NCBI GenBank assembly: GCA_018819665.1
Contig: JAHJOY010000132.1
Span: forward strand, 1 to 5,348
Length of the DNA: 5,348 nucleotides
Direction of reading: 5' to 3'
Origin: a bacterium
Lineage (GTDB): Bacteria > Atribacterota > Phoenicimicrobiia > Phoenicimicrobiales > Phoenicimicrobiaceae
Part shown: piece after piece, positions 1 through 4,695 of the stretch
How the letters are laid out: each line of letters begins with the position of its first letter
Position numbering within the stretch: the first letter of the stretch is position 1
Position numbers and translations under genes: made by a program
Notes under the pieces: generated by a model
What the model was told of the DNA's origin: nothing
Database searches by the model: none
Seen by the model: only the letters and a program-made list of their open reading frames with translations

Positions 1-769
1 CCAGGATTCCGTAAATCCCCAAGAATAATAAGATGTAAGCTATATTGGGATTGGTTAAGGAATGGAGAAATAAATCTTTAAAAGTCATCTTTACCGGGAT
101 TATTTCTGCCCCTTTAGTCTTAAGTATTCTTGTCTCACTTGCGGTGGTCACTCTCACTCCATCAATAATTTCTATTAATTCATCTACATCATTGGCGATA
201 AATTCTATTACCCCGATCTCGATGGCTTCCTGTTCAGTAATAGATACACTTTCTCTTACTGCCTTTTCCGCCCATTCCACATTTCTTCCCCTCTTCTCAG
301 CAATAGTCTTAATATATGCTGCGGCATCATTTACCATCTTTGTTTTTAATTCTTCATCAATCTCTTCTCCACCCATGACAACGGGATGGGCAGCTCCAAT
401 ATTAGTACCGGGAGCCATAGCGGCAATGTTACTGGCTAAGGTGATGAACACCCCAGCTGAGGCTGCTCTGCCACCAGAAGGGGAGACATAAACTATTATA
501 GGGATAGTAGAATTTAACATCTTCTTAATAATATCTCTCATCGAGGTATCCAATCCGCCAGGAGTATCTAATTGTAAGATTAGACATTCTGCCTCTTCTG
601 CCTCTGCATCTTCAATCCCTCCGACTACATATTGAGAGGTGATAGGGTTTATAATGCCATTTAGCTGGAGAAGGTAGATAGATGAATTAGGAGTAGTGTA
701 ATTTTCTTTCAGAGAGTAAAAGAAAATACATATTAAAATAAGAAAGAAGATAATTGTCCTTTTTTTCAT
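1..769 (-). CDS. nfeD: NfeD-family membrane-bound serine protease (ClpP class), C-terminal part outside the window
   Basis: The gene runs leftward and is cut by the window edge after 256 codons. Residues 1-20 are a basic start (MKKR) followed by a hydrophobic signal or anchor segment. Residues 30-210 form a ClpP/crotonase-like protease domain with LDTPGG at 67-72, the nucleophile motif RAASAG at 101-106 (Ser104), MAPGTNIGAAHP at 118-129, and AYIKTIAEKRGRN at 151-163 carrying the general base Lys154. These match the Ser/Lys dyad described for the Pyrococcus PH1510 protease. The visible end (TNPNIAYILLFLGIYGIL) starts the first helix of the membrane region. Family knowledge predicts further helices and a C-terminal OB-fold NfeD domain, often followed by a slipin/stomatin gene, all beyond the edge. 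Family members act at the membrane, and the best-studied archaeal ones cleave stomatin tails. ATG at 769 is preferred over ATG at 775 because the ribosome site ends at 776. The family call is firm. Confidence 0.93.
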   Translation of the reverse strand, partial: MKKRTIIFFLILICIFFYSLKENYTTPNSSIYLLQLNGIINPITSQYVVGGIEDAEAEEAECLILQLDTPGGLDTSMRDIIKKMLNSTIPIIVYVSPSGGRAASAGVFITLASNIAAMAPGTNIGAAHPVVMGGEEIDEELKTKMVNDAAAYIKTIAEKRGRNVEWAEKAVRESVSITEQEAIEIGVIEFIANDVDELIEIIDGVRVTTASETRILKTKGAEIIPVKMTFKDLFLHSLTNPNIAYILLFLGIYGIL

Positions 770-775
770 ATTCAT

Positions 776-784
776 CCCTCCTTT
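776..784 (-). promoter_or_regulatory. Ribosome binding site that decides the nfeD start
   Basis: On the minus strand this reads AAAGGAGGG. It touches the ATG at 775 directly but lies six bases from the ATG at 769, which is the normal spacing. It therefore supports the second ATG as the start, giving a protein that begins MKKRTII. Confidence 0.75.
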
Positions 785-841
785 CCCTTTATTTATAAGA
801 GAAAGTAATGACGAAGAAGATAAATTCTTGTTTACATAATA

Positions 842-850
842 ATTATATCA
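842..850 (-). promoter_or_regulatory. Candidate extended -10 promoter for nfeD
   Basis: The minus strand reads TGATATAAT, a perfect TATAAT box with the extended TG element. It would start transcription near 835, giving a leader of about 65 bases before the start codon. I see no good -35 hexamer at 16-18 bases, which extended -10 promoters do not strictly need. The surroundings are AT-rich, so a chance match is possible. Confidence 0.4.
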
Positions 851-899
851 TAATTTTTCTAAAATAGCAGGAATTTTGAAACAAATGTAGAATATAATA

Positions 900-927
900 G
901 TATATCGTATGTCGTATATCGTATATC
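900..927. repeat. Heptamer tandem array A, four units
   Basis: Four direct units of seven bases: GTATATC, then GTATGTC, then GTATATC twice. The flanking heptamers (TATAATA before, GTGAAGA after) do not continue the pattern, so the array is four units long. It resembles in form the short tandemly repeated (STRR) heptamer elements described between cyanobacterial genes, though the unit sequence differs. Confidence 0.8.
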
Positions 928-964
928 GTGAAGAGGAAAAGCGTAGAGCGGGTAGCGCATATAA

Positions 965-1004
965 TTAGTTAGCTCGTTAGTTAGTTACTTGGTTAGCTGG
1001 TTAA
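965..1004. repeat. Degenerate tetranucleotide array (TTAG)n, ten units
   Basis: Ten successive four-base units: TTAG at positions 965, 969, 977, 981 and 993, with the variants CTCG, TTAC, TTGG, CTGG and TTAA between or after them. Five of ten units are exact and most others differ at one or two bases. The variation makes this an old, diverged array rather than a slippage-prone perfect one. Confidence 0.7.
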
Positions 1005-1070
1005 GAAGATGCAAGAGAGGAAGAAGAAGGAGAGTATTTTCTATATGTCCTCAATGATATATATAAAACC

Positions 1071-1093
1071 GTAGGACAGGCGTCTCGCCTGTC
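1071..1093 (+). repeat. GTAG-headed palindrome (REP-like), copy 1
   Basis: GTAG at 1071-1074 is followed by an eight-base perfect stem: GACAGGCG at 1075-1082 pairs with CGCCTGTC at 1086-1093 around the loop TCT. It is GC-rich in an AT-rich gap. No T-run follows, so it is not a standard intrinsic terminator. The 5' GTAG plus hairpin layout is that of REP elements handled by RAYT transposases. Confidence 0.75.
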
Positions 1094-1104
1094 TCTGAAT
1101 TAAA

Positions 1105-1129
1105 GTAGGGGTTCGATTCATCGAACCCG
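1105..1129 (+). repeat. GTAG-headed palindrome (REP-like), copy 2
   Basis: GTAG at 1105-1108 is followed by the arms GGGTTCGAT (1109-1117) and ATCGAACCC (1120-1128), separated by TC. All 25 bases are identical to the copy at 2327-2351. It ends nine bases before the kinase ribosome site at 1139, so it could fold in the mRNA leader of that gene. Confidence 0.85.
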
Positions 1130-1138
1130 TAATAAATT

Positions 1139-1142
1139 GAGG
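1139..1142 (+). promoter_or_regulatory. Ribosome binding site that decides the kinase start
   Basis: GAGG lies six bases before the ATG at 1149. It overlaps the in-frame TTG at 1137, which would add four residues but would have no ribosome site of its own. A third option is ATG at 1167, preceded by AGGA at 1156-1159. ATG 1149 is the best-spaced choice. Confidence 0.5.
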
Positions 1143-1148
1143 CAAAAG

Positions 1149-2255
1149 ATGAAACAGGAAAAATTAATGGAAGAATATTTTATGCTTGGAGACTGGCTTG
1201 AAATAGCTAATAAAATTTTAAAAGATAGGGGAGCAGTATTGGTATTGGGGGCAACCGATACCGGGAAGAGTATCTGTACTCTATTATTTGCTAATTTTTG
1301 GGCTAAACATGGACGGAAAGTTGGAATTGTCGATGTAGATATGGGGCAATCTGACTTGGGGCCACCTACTACTATGGGAATGGTATTGATTAATAAGCCA
1401 GTTAAGAGCTTAAAAAAGGTTTCAGCAGATACCTTATATTTTATAGGTTCAACCTCTCCCATTAATTATTTTTTACCCACCATTTGTGGAACTAAAAAGT
1501 TAATTGATGAAGGTAAGAAAAAAGGGGCAGAAATAATAATCGTTGATACTACCGGATTAGTAAAAGGAAATCCCGGCCGTACTTTAAAAGAAAATATGAT
1601 TGATATAATTTCTCCTTCTCATATCATCGCCTTACAAAGAGAGGATGAACTCGAACACATTTTAAAAAATATTAATTTAACCGATAAGATTGTTATTCAT
1701 CGTTTATCTCCTTGTACTGGAGTAAAAAGAAAAACTTATTTTCAGCGTCGGGAGGCAAGAGAAGAAAAGTTTAGAAAATATTTTGAACAATCTTCTTTTT
1801 TAGAAATTGATTTAAGCAATTTAAATATTAAAGGGAGTTATTATTGTTCCGGTGTTGTTTTAGGTGAGGAAGACCTCTCTTTTTTAGAAAAAACTTTAAT
1901 GACCGAAATAATTTATGCTGAAAGGACTCCCGAAGGTATATTCATAATTATTAAAGAGAGATTGCCGGAAAGGTTTAGTGGATTTTTCCAGATTAAAAAA
2001 AGATTTAATACTGAAAAAATAATTATAAGTGAAGAAGCTAAATTTGAAAATTTATTAGTTTCTCTTGATAACCGACAAGGGTTTGTAGTAAGTTTAGGTA
2101 TTATTCAAAAGTGTGATTTTAAAAGAAAAATATTTACTGTTTTTGCTCCCTTAGAAGAAAAAGATTTATCCAAAGTTTTCAGTCTTAAATTCGGAGCTCT
2201 TCAATTAGGTTTAGATGGGGAAGAGCTGGGAAAAGTTTATCCCGGAGAAATATGA
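1149..2255 (+). CDS. Clp1/Grc3-like polynucleotide 5'-hydroxyl kinase
   Basis: A 368-residue cytoplasmic protein of the Clp1/Grc3 P-loop family, whose characterised members use ATP to phosphorylate the 5'-OH of RNA or DNA. In order: Walker A GATDTGKS at 34-41, with the TDxGKS form typical of Clp1-type kinases; the Walker B/catalytic loop VDVDMGQSDLGPPTTMG at 61-77 (Asp62, Asp64, Gln67); DTTGLVKGNPGRTLK at 133-147, corresponding to the clasp region; ALQREDELEHIL at 161-172; and an arginine-rich lid RREAREEKFRKYF at 200-212. The C-terminal part (about 235-368) is a beta-rich domain ending in GALQLGLDGEELGKVYPGE. Eukaryotic relatives act in tRNA splicing, 3'-end formation and rRNA processing, and archaeal ones are stand-alone kinases. 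The bacterial role is not established, and RNA repair or processing is an inference. The gene has no close neighbour in its direction and repeats on both sides. All nucleotide-binding motifs are intact. Confidence 0.87.
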   Translation: MKQEKLMEEYFMLGDWLEIANKILKDRGAVLVLGATDTGKSICTLLFANFWAKHGRKVGIVDVDMGQSDLGPPTTMGMVLINKPVKSLKKVSADTLYFIGSTSPINYFLPTICGTKKLIDEGKKKGAEIIIVDTTGLVKGNPGRTLKENMIDIISPSHIIALQREDELEHILKNINLTDKIVIHRLSPCTGVKRKTYFQRREAREEKFRKYFEQSSFLEIDLSNLNIKGSYYCSGVVLGEEDLSFLEKTLMTEIIYAERTPEGIFIIIKERLPERFSGFFQIKKRFNTEKIIISEEAKFENLLVSLDNRQGFVVSLGIIQKCDFKRKIFTVFAPLEEKDLSKVFSLKFGALQLGLDGEELGKVYPGEI

Positions 2256-2257
2256 TC

Positions 2258-2285
2258 GTATCGCGTATCGAGTATCGCGTATTGC
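2258..2285. repeat. Heptamer tandem array B, four units
   Basis: Units are GTATCGC, GTATCGA, GTATCGC and GTATTGC, starting two bases after the kinase stop codon. The next heptamer (GCACAGA) breaks the pattern. The unit shares its GTAT start with array A but differs in the last three bases, so the two arrays are related in form, not copies. Confidence 0.8.
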
Positions 2286-2298
2286 GCACAGAAGTACA

Positions 2299-2326
2299 GT
2301 GATATGTAAAATGTAATGAGTAATTT
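2299..2326. repeat. Degenerate heptamer array C, four units
   Basis: GTGATAT, GTAAAAT, GTAATGA and GTAATTT follow each other in a seven-base register and share GTRA at their starts. The array ends exactly where the GTAG palindrome begins at 2327. Similarity is limited to about half of each unit, so this one could be chance in AT-rich DNA. Confidence 0.4.
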
Positions 2327-2351
2327 GTAGGGGTTCGATTCATCGAACCCG
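2327..2351 (+). repeat. GTAG-headed palindrome (REP-like), copy 3
   Basis: This is a 25-base exact copy of the element at 1105-1129: GTAG at 2327-2330, arms GGGTTCGAT (2331-2339) and ATCGAACCC (2342-2350). With copy 2 it brackets the kinase gene in direct orientation. Confidence 0.85.
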
Positions 2352-2375
2352 CTAAAAGAAGGTGTCTAAAAATCC

Positions 2376-2399
2376 GGGGCGAATAAATCTGCCCCCTAC
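2376..2399 (-). repeat. GTAG-headed palindrome (REP-like), copy 4, reversed and imperfect
   Basis: On the minus strand GTAG (2399-2396) heads a stem of five G/C pairs: GGGGC at 2376-2380 pairs with GCCCC at 2391-2395. The inner stem has a G-T wobble and one A-C mismatch before an AA loop. It lies 24 bases from copy 3 in the opposite orientation. Confidence 0.65.
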
Positions 2400-2457
2400 A
2401 CCAGATTCGTAGCAATAACATAAAACAAAATATACCGAAAACTGATCGTCTCTATCT

Positions 2458-2485
2458 AAAAACTAAAAACAAAAAACTATAAACT
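2458..2485. repeat. Heptamer tandem array D, four units
   Basis: Units are AAAAACT, AAAAACA, AAAAACT and ATAAACT. The flanking heptamers TCTATCT and CGTTTTA fall outside the pattern. The C at the sixth position of every unit holds the register, so it is more than a simple A-run. Confidence 0.75.
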
Positions 2486-2495
2486 CGTTTTATAC

Positions 2496-2523
2496 TAGCG
2501 ACTATTCACTATTCACTAACGAC
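2496..2523. repeat. Heptamer tandem array E, four units
   Basis: Units are TAGCGAC, TATTCAC, TATTCAC and TAACGAC, ten bases after array D. The heptamer before (TTTATAC) and the one after (TATTTTA) match only in part, so the core is four units. The array ends 22 bases before the exporter start codon. Confidence 0.75.
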
Positions 2524-2545
2524 TATTTTAATTGGGGTAAACATA

Positions 2546-3466
2546 TTGGAAAAGAAGGAAAAAGAAGGAATAATTTTTGTTATCATTACTATTTTTATCG
2601 CCGGAGCTCTACCCATCATTATTAAGTATGGCACAGGATTAATAAATCCTTTGTTCTTTGCCACAGTCAGCAGTCTAATAGCCGGCATTTCCCTTTTTGT
2701 ATTAGCTGCCCTTAAAGGGAACTGGAGAATATTATTTGATAAAAAATATTTTTTCCACCTGTTATTAATCGGTTTTTTCGGTATTACTCTTTCCAATATC
2801 TGTTTCTTCTTCGGAGTTACCCTGACCAGCGGGATTAATTCTTCTATTTTATTAGTAATAGAACCATTATACGCCATCTTTATCGGCTACATATTATTAA
2901 ATGAGAAAATTACTTTAAAGCAGATGTTTTTTACTTTTATAATTATGATGGGGACTATGGTGGTAGTATCCAGAGCAAAATTTAGTTTAAATTGGGGAGA
3001 CTTACTGGTCCTATTAACTCCTCTCTGCTGGCAGATAGCTCATTTTTTCAGCAAGAGATTGATGACTACCCATAAAGAGATTACCCCGATGTTAATAGCT
3101 ACGGCAAGGACCTTATATGGGGGGACTTTTTTATTTATTCTGAGCAGCATAGAAGGCGCAAATCAATATGACAAATTAGGAATTACCAATATCTTGTTAT
3201 TATTAATATTTCAGGGTATTGTAGGTTTTGCTTTACATTATTCTATCTGGTATGAAGCTATCAAGAGATTAAATCTCTCCAAAGCAACCACCCTGGTCTC
3301 TGTCTATCCGACTTTTTCCATTTTACTAGCCTGGTTTATATTAAAAGAAGTTCCTAACTTTTTTCAGTTAGCTGGATTTGGCATAATAATACTGGGAATA
3401 TTTGGCTTATCGAGGATTAAAAGTGAACATAGAGAAAAGAATGTACTTAAACATTCTACTGGGTAA
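2546..3466 (+). CDS. EamA-family drug/metabolite exporter (DMT superfamily)
   Basis: A 306-residue inner-membrane protein with ten predicted helices, at roughly 9-28, 32-56, 69-92, 98-118, 125-142, 150-169, 181-201, 213-236, 246-267 and 270-289. They form two EamA repeats. The first repeat ends with SSILLVIEPLYAIFIGY (99-115) and LLNEKIT; the second has TTLVSVYPTFSILLAW (248-263) and LKEVPNFFQLAGFGII, both typical of the family. The tail after 290 is charged and cytosolic. Length and repeat structure are normal for ten-helix DMT exporters of amino acids or other small metabolites, but the substrate cannot be read from the sequence. The start is TTG at 2546, with GGGG at 2534-2537 eight bases upstream as a modest ribosome site. 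No in-frame ATG lies close by, and the start leaves a short charged N-terminus (EKKEKEG) before helix 1. It appears to be transcribed on its own. Confidence 0.93.
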   Translation: MEKKEKEGIIFVIITIFIAGALPIIIKYGTGLINPLFFATVSSLIAGISLFVLAALKGNWRILFDKKYFFHLLLIGFFGITLSNICFFFGVTLTSGINSSILLVIEPLYAIFIGYILLNEKITLKQMFFTFIIMMGTMVVVSRAKFSLNWGDLLVLLTPLCWQIAHFFSKRLMTTHKEITPMLIATARTLYGGTFLFILSSIEGANQYDKLGITNILLLLIFQGIVGFALHYSIWYEAIKRLNLSKATTLVSVYPTFSILLAWFILKEVPNFFQLAGFGIIILGIFGLSRIKSEHREKNVLKHSTG

Positions 3467-3533
3467 AGCGAATATAAATAATACTATATTTTTATATCAT
3501 GGTTACTACCCAAAAAGTGAACAAAATAATAAT

Positions 3534-3557
3534 GTAGGGGCACGATGCATCGTGCCC
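3534..3557 (+). repeat. GTAG-headed palindrome (REP-like), copy 5
   Basis: GTAG at 3534-3537 is followed by a perfect 20-base palindrome (3538-3557) with arms GGGCACGAT and ATCGTGCCC around GC. Compared with copies 2 and 3, the middle of the stem is CAC instead of TTC and the opposite arm changes to match, so base pairing is kept. It lies 21 bases before the DUF4438 ribosome site. Confidence 0.85.
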
Positions 3558-3578
3558 ACAAGAACTTAAAATAAATTT

Positions 3579-3590
3579 AAAGGAAGGTGA
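3579..3590 (+). promoter_or_regulatory. Ribosome binding site that decides the DUF4438 start
   Basis: AAAGGAAGGTGA is a good match to the 16S 3' end in its GGTGA part. From the last G of its GG (3587) there are nine bases to the ATG at 3597 but only three to the ATG at 3591. ATG 3597, giving MLRTNKDRL, is therefore preferred. Confidence 0.65.
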
Positions 3591-3596
3591 ATGTTT

Positions 3597-4484
3597 ATGT
3601 TAAGAACCAATAAAGACAGGTTAGTGATGATTTCTGTTCAAGGAAGGGTGAGTTATCCGGTAAGAAGAGGTCCCTACAGGATTACTTATGACGGTAAACC
3701 GGTGATAGTGCCTGGGGTAGGCGGCATAACATATAATATCAAAGTTGGTGATTGTGCCTTCGGTTGGGAAGCCGACCACGTGGAACCCGGAGTTTCCACA
3801 GTGGTGAATGAAGAAAAGAGAGATGACGGACCTAATTGTGCTTATAATATATTGGCTTGTATGGGTAATCAAGCTCGGGTAGTAAGCGGAGAAGCCAAAA
3901 GTGCATTAGGGGTAGTAACCGGTCATCACGGAGGGATCGAACATGTATTAATCGATTTTGCTCAGGAAACCTTAGAGAAACTTTGCATAGAGGATAAGAT
4001 TTTGGTTAAAGCCTATGGACAAGGATTAAAATTATCAGATTATCCCGAGATAAAAGTTTTTAATTTAGACCCTTCTTTATTAGAAAAGATGAATATCAAA
4101 GAAATAGGTGATGGCACTATTGATGTACCAGTTACCTGTGAAATTCCAGCTAAACTGATGGGCTCCGGATTGGGTTCGGCTAGTGTGGCCAGTGGGGATT
4201 ATGATATTACCACTGCAGATAAGAAGATGGTAGAAAAATATAAATTAGATCAGCTTAGATTTGGAGATATCGTGGTGATTAGTGATGCAGACAATAGTTA
4301 TGGAAGGAGTTATAGAGAAGGGGCGGTTTCTATAGGGATAGTGGTTCATAGTGATTGTGTTATTGCCGGACATGGTCCTGGAGTAGCTACCCTCCTAACT
4401 TCAACAACCAGCAAGATTAAATTTCACATAGATGCCGATGCCAACATCGCTAATTACCTGAACATCGGCACGAAGAGAAAATAA
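3597..4484 (+). CDS. DUF4438 family protein, function unknown
   Basis: A 295-residue soluble protein with no signal peptide or membrane segment. I recognise the DUF4438 family from overall pattern: a start MLRTNKDRLVMISVQG, PGVGGITYNIKVGD at 39-52, GHHGGIEHVLIDF at 109-121, PAKLMGSGLGSASVASGDYD at 184-203, FGDIVVISDADNSYGRSYR at 222-240, and HSDCVIAGHGPGVATLLT at 251-268. The many conserved Gly, His and Asp residues in loops (HH at 110-111, H116, D229 and D231, H251, H259) suggest a metal or ligand site. That is inference, as no reaction is established for the family to my knowledge. The gene is full length, and its codons look somewhat richer in GC than those of the kinase. It is followed after 46 bases by the small gene and galT, so it may share their transcript and have a carbohydrate-related role, but this rests on position only. 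Confidence 0.9.
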   Translation: MLRTNKDRLVMISVQGRVSYPVRRGPYRITYDGKPVIVPGVGGITYNIKVGDCAFGWEADHVEPGVSTVVNEEKRDDGPNCAYNILACMGNQARVVSGEAKSALGVVTGHHGGIEHVLIDFAQETLEKLCIEDKILVKAYGQGLKLSDYPEIKVFNLDPSLLEKMNIKEIGDGTIDVPVTCEIPAKLMGSGLGSASVASGDYDITTADKKMVEKYKLDQLRFGDIVVISDADNSYGRSYREGAVSIGIVVHSDCVIAGHGPGVATLLTSTTSKIKFHIDADANIANYLNIGTKRK

Positions 4485-4530
4485 TAATTAATGAAAAATA
4501 GCCTGAAACTAGTATTGGCGAGGTGATTTT

Positions 4531-4695
4531 GTGGAAGTACATAAAAAAAGGATTAAAAAAGAAGATGGTCGTTATTTAATTTATTACACTTTTACCGAAG
4601 AAGAGAAGGAGGGCAAGGATGTTAGAACTGAGATGGAACCCCATCCTGAAGCAATGGATAATAGTAGCCACTCATCGACAGAACAGAACCTATAA
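4531..4695 (+). CDS. Small protein of 54 residues overlapping the start of galT
   Basis: A GTG start follows GAGGTGAT (4520-4527), a strong ribosome site with seven bases between its last GG and the start. The protein begins VEVHKKRIKKEDGRYLIYY, a basic then aromatic segment that looks like a compact beta hairpin, and goes on with an acidic stretch (TFTEEEKEGKD). From residue 30 onward it is read from DNA that also encodes the first 26 codons of galT in another frame, giving a polar tail rich in Ser, Glu and His that ends at TAA 4693-4695. The galT ribosome site sits inside its codons 26-28, as expected for translational coupling. There is no signal peptide or membrane segment. I do not recognise a named family. 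The alternative is a leader peptide whose only job is coupling, or a chance ORF, but the ribosome site argues for translation. Confidence 0.6.
   Translation: MEVHKKRIKKEDGRYLIYYTFTEEEKEGKDVRTEMEPHPEAMDNSSHSSTEQNL
4606..4613 (+). promoter_or_regulatory. Ribosome binding site of galT inside the small gene
   Basis: AAGGAGGG lies five bases before the ATG at 4619. It is the strongest Shine-Dalgarno sequence in the window apart from that of nfeD, and it supports 4619 as the galT start. Ribosomes translating the small gene would pass through it. Confidence 0.75.

Larger units (their letters stand above)
770..1148. other. Divergent intergenic region, 379 bases, rich in short repeats
   Basis: This gap between the leftward nfeD and the rightward kinase gene holds no credible coding region. 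From left to right it contains the nfeD ribosome site and promoter candidate, a four-unit heptamer array (900-927), and three degenerate seven-base units starting GCG (941-961: GCGTAGA, GCGGGTA, GCGCATA). After these come a tetranucleotide array (965-1004), a purine-rich GAA/GAG run (about 1003-1034), two palindromes headed by GTAG (1071-1093 and 1105-1129), and the kinase ribosome site. No clear plus-strand promoter with both boxes is visible. Confidence 0.7.
2256..2545. other. Intergenic mosaic of tandem arrays and palindromes, 290 bases
   Basis: The gap between the kinase stop and the exporter start is largely made of short repeats. It holds heptamer array B (2258-2285), degenerate array C (2299-2326), a forward GTAG palindrome (2327-2351), a reversed imperfect palindrome (2376-2399), then arrays D (2458-2485) and E (2496-2523). 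I see no coding sequence here. TATACT at 2491-2496 resembles a -10 box but has no -35 partner. Confidence 0.7.

Noticed and set aside
45..491. Plus-strand open frame of 148 codons
   Set aside because: It is antisense to the well-supported nfeD protease domain, has no ribosome site and no recognisable protein pattern.
893..898. Plus-strand TATAAT as a promoter for the kinase gene
   Set aside because: It has no -35 hexamer at proper spacing and no extended TG, and it lies 250 bases from the gene in AT-rich DNA.
1055..1067. Plus-strand TGATATATATAAA as a promoter for the kinase gene
   Set aside because: It is a loose extended -10 match without a -35 box. It remains possible but is too weak to list as a feature.
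1071..1093. Hairpin as an intrinsic terminator
   Set aside because: No T-run follows on either strand, and neither flanking gene ends here. The GTAG head fits a REP-like element better.
1118..1462. Minus-strand open frame of 114 codons over the kinase start
   Set aside because: It covers the Walker A and Walker B codons of the kinase on the opposite strand and its product resembles no known protein.
2185..2421. Minus-strand open frame of 78 codons in the repeat-filled gap
   Set aside because: Its codons are mostly the tandem arrays and palindromes, so it is translated repeat sequence.
900..2523. Heptamer and palindrome repeats as a CRISPR array
   Set aside because: The units are seven bases and directly adjoining, the palindromes are far apart with genes between them, and there are no regular spacers or cas genes.
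2509..2877. Minus-strand open frame of 122 codons over the exporter gene
   Set aside because: It is a shadow of the EamA gene, whose helices and repeat motifs are clear on the plus strand.
3484..3498. AT-rich inverted repeat with a T-run after the exporter gene
   Set aside because: The possible stem is only about four A-T pairs, too weak for a terminator.
3621..3872. Minus-strand open frame of 83 codons over the DUF4438 gene
   Set aside because: It lies opposite conserved DUF4438 motifs and has no ribosome site.
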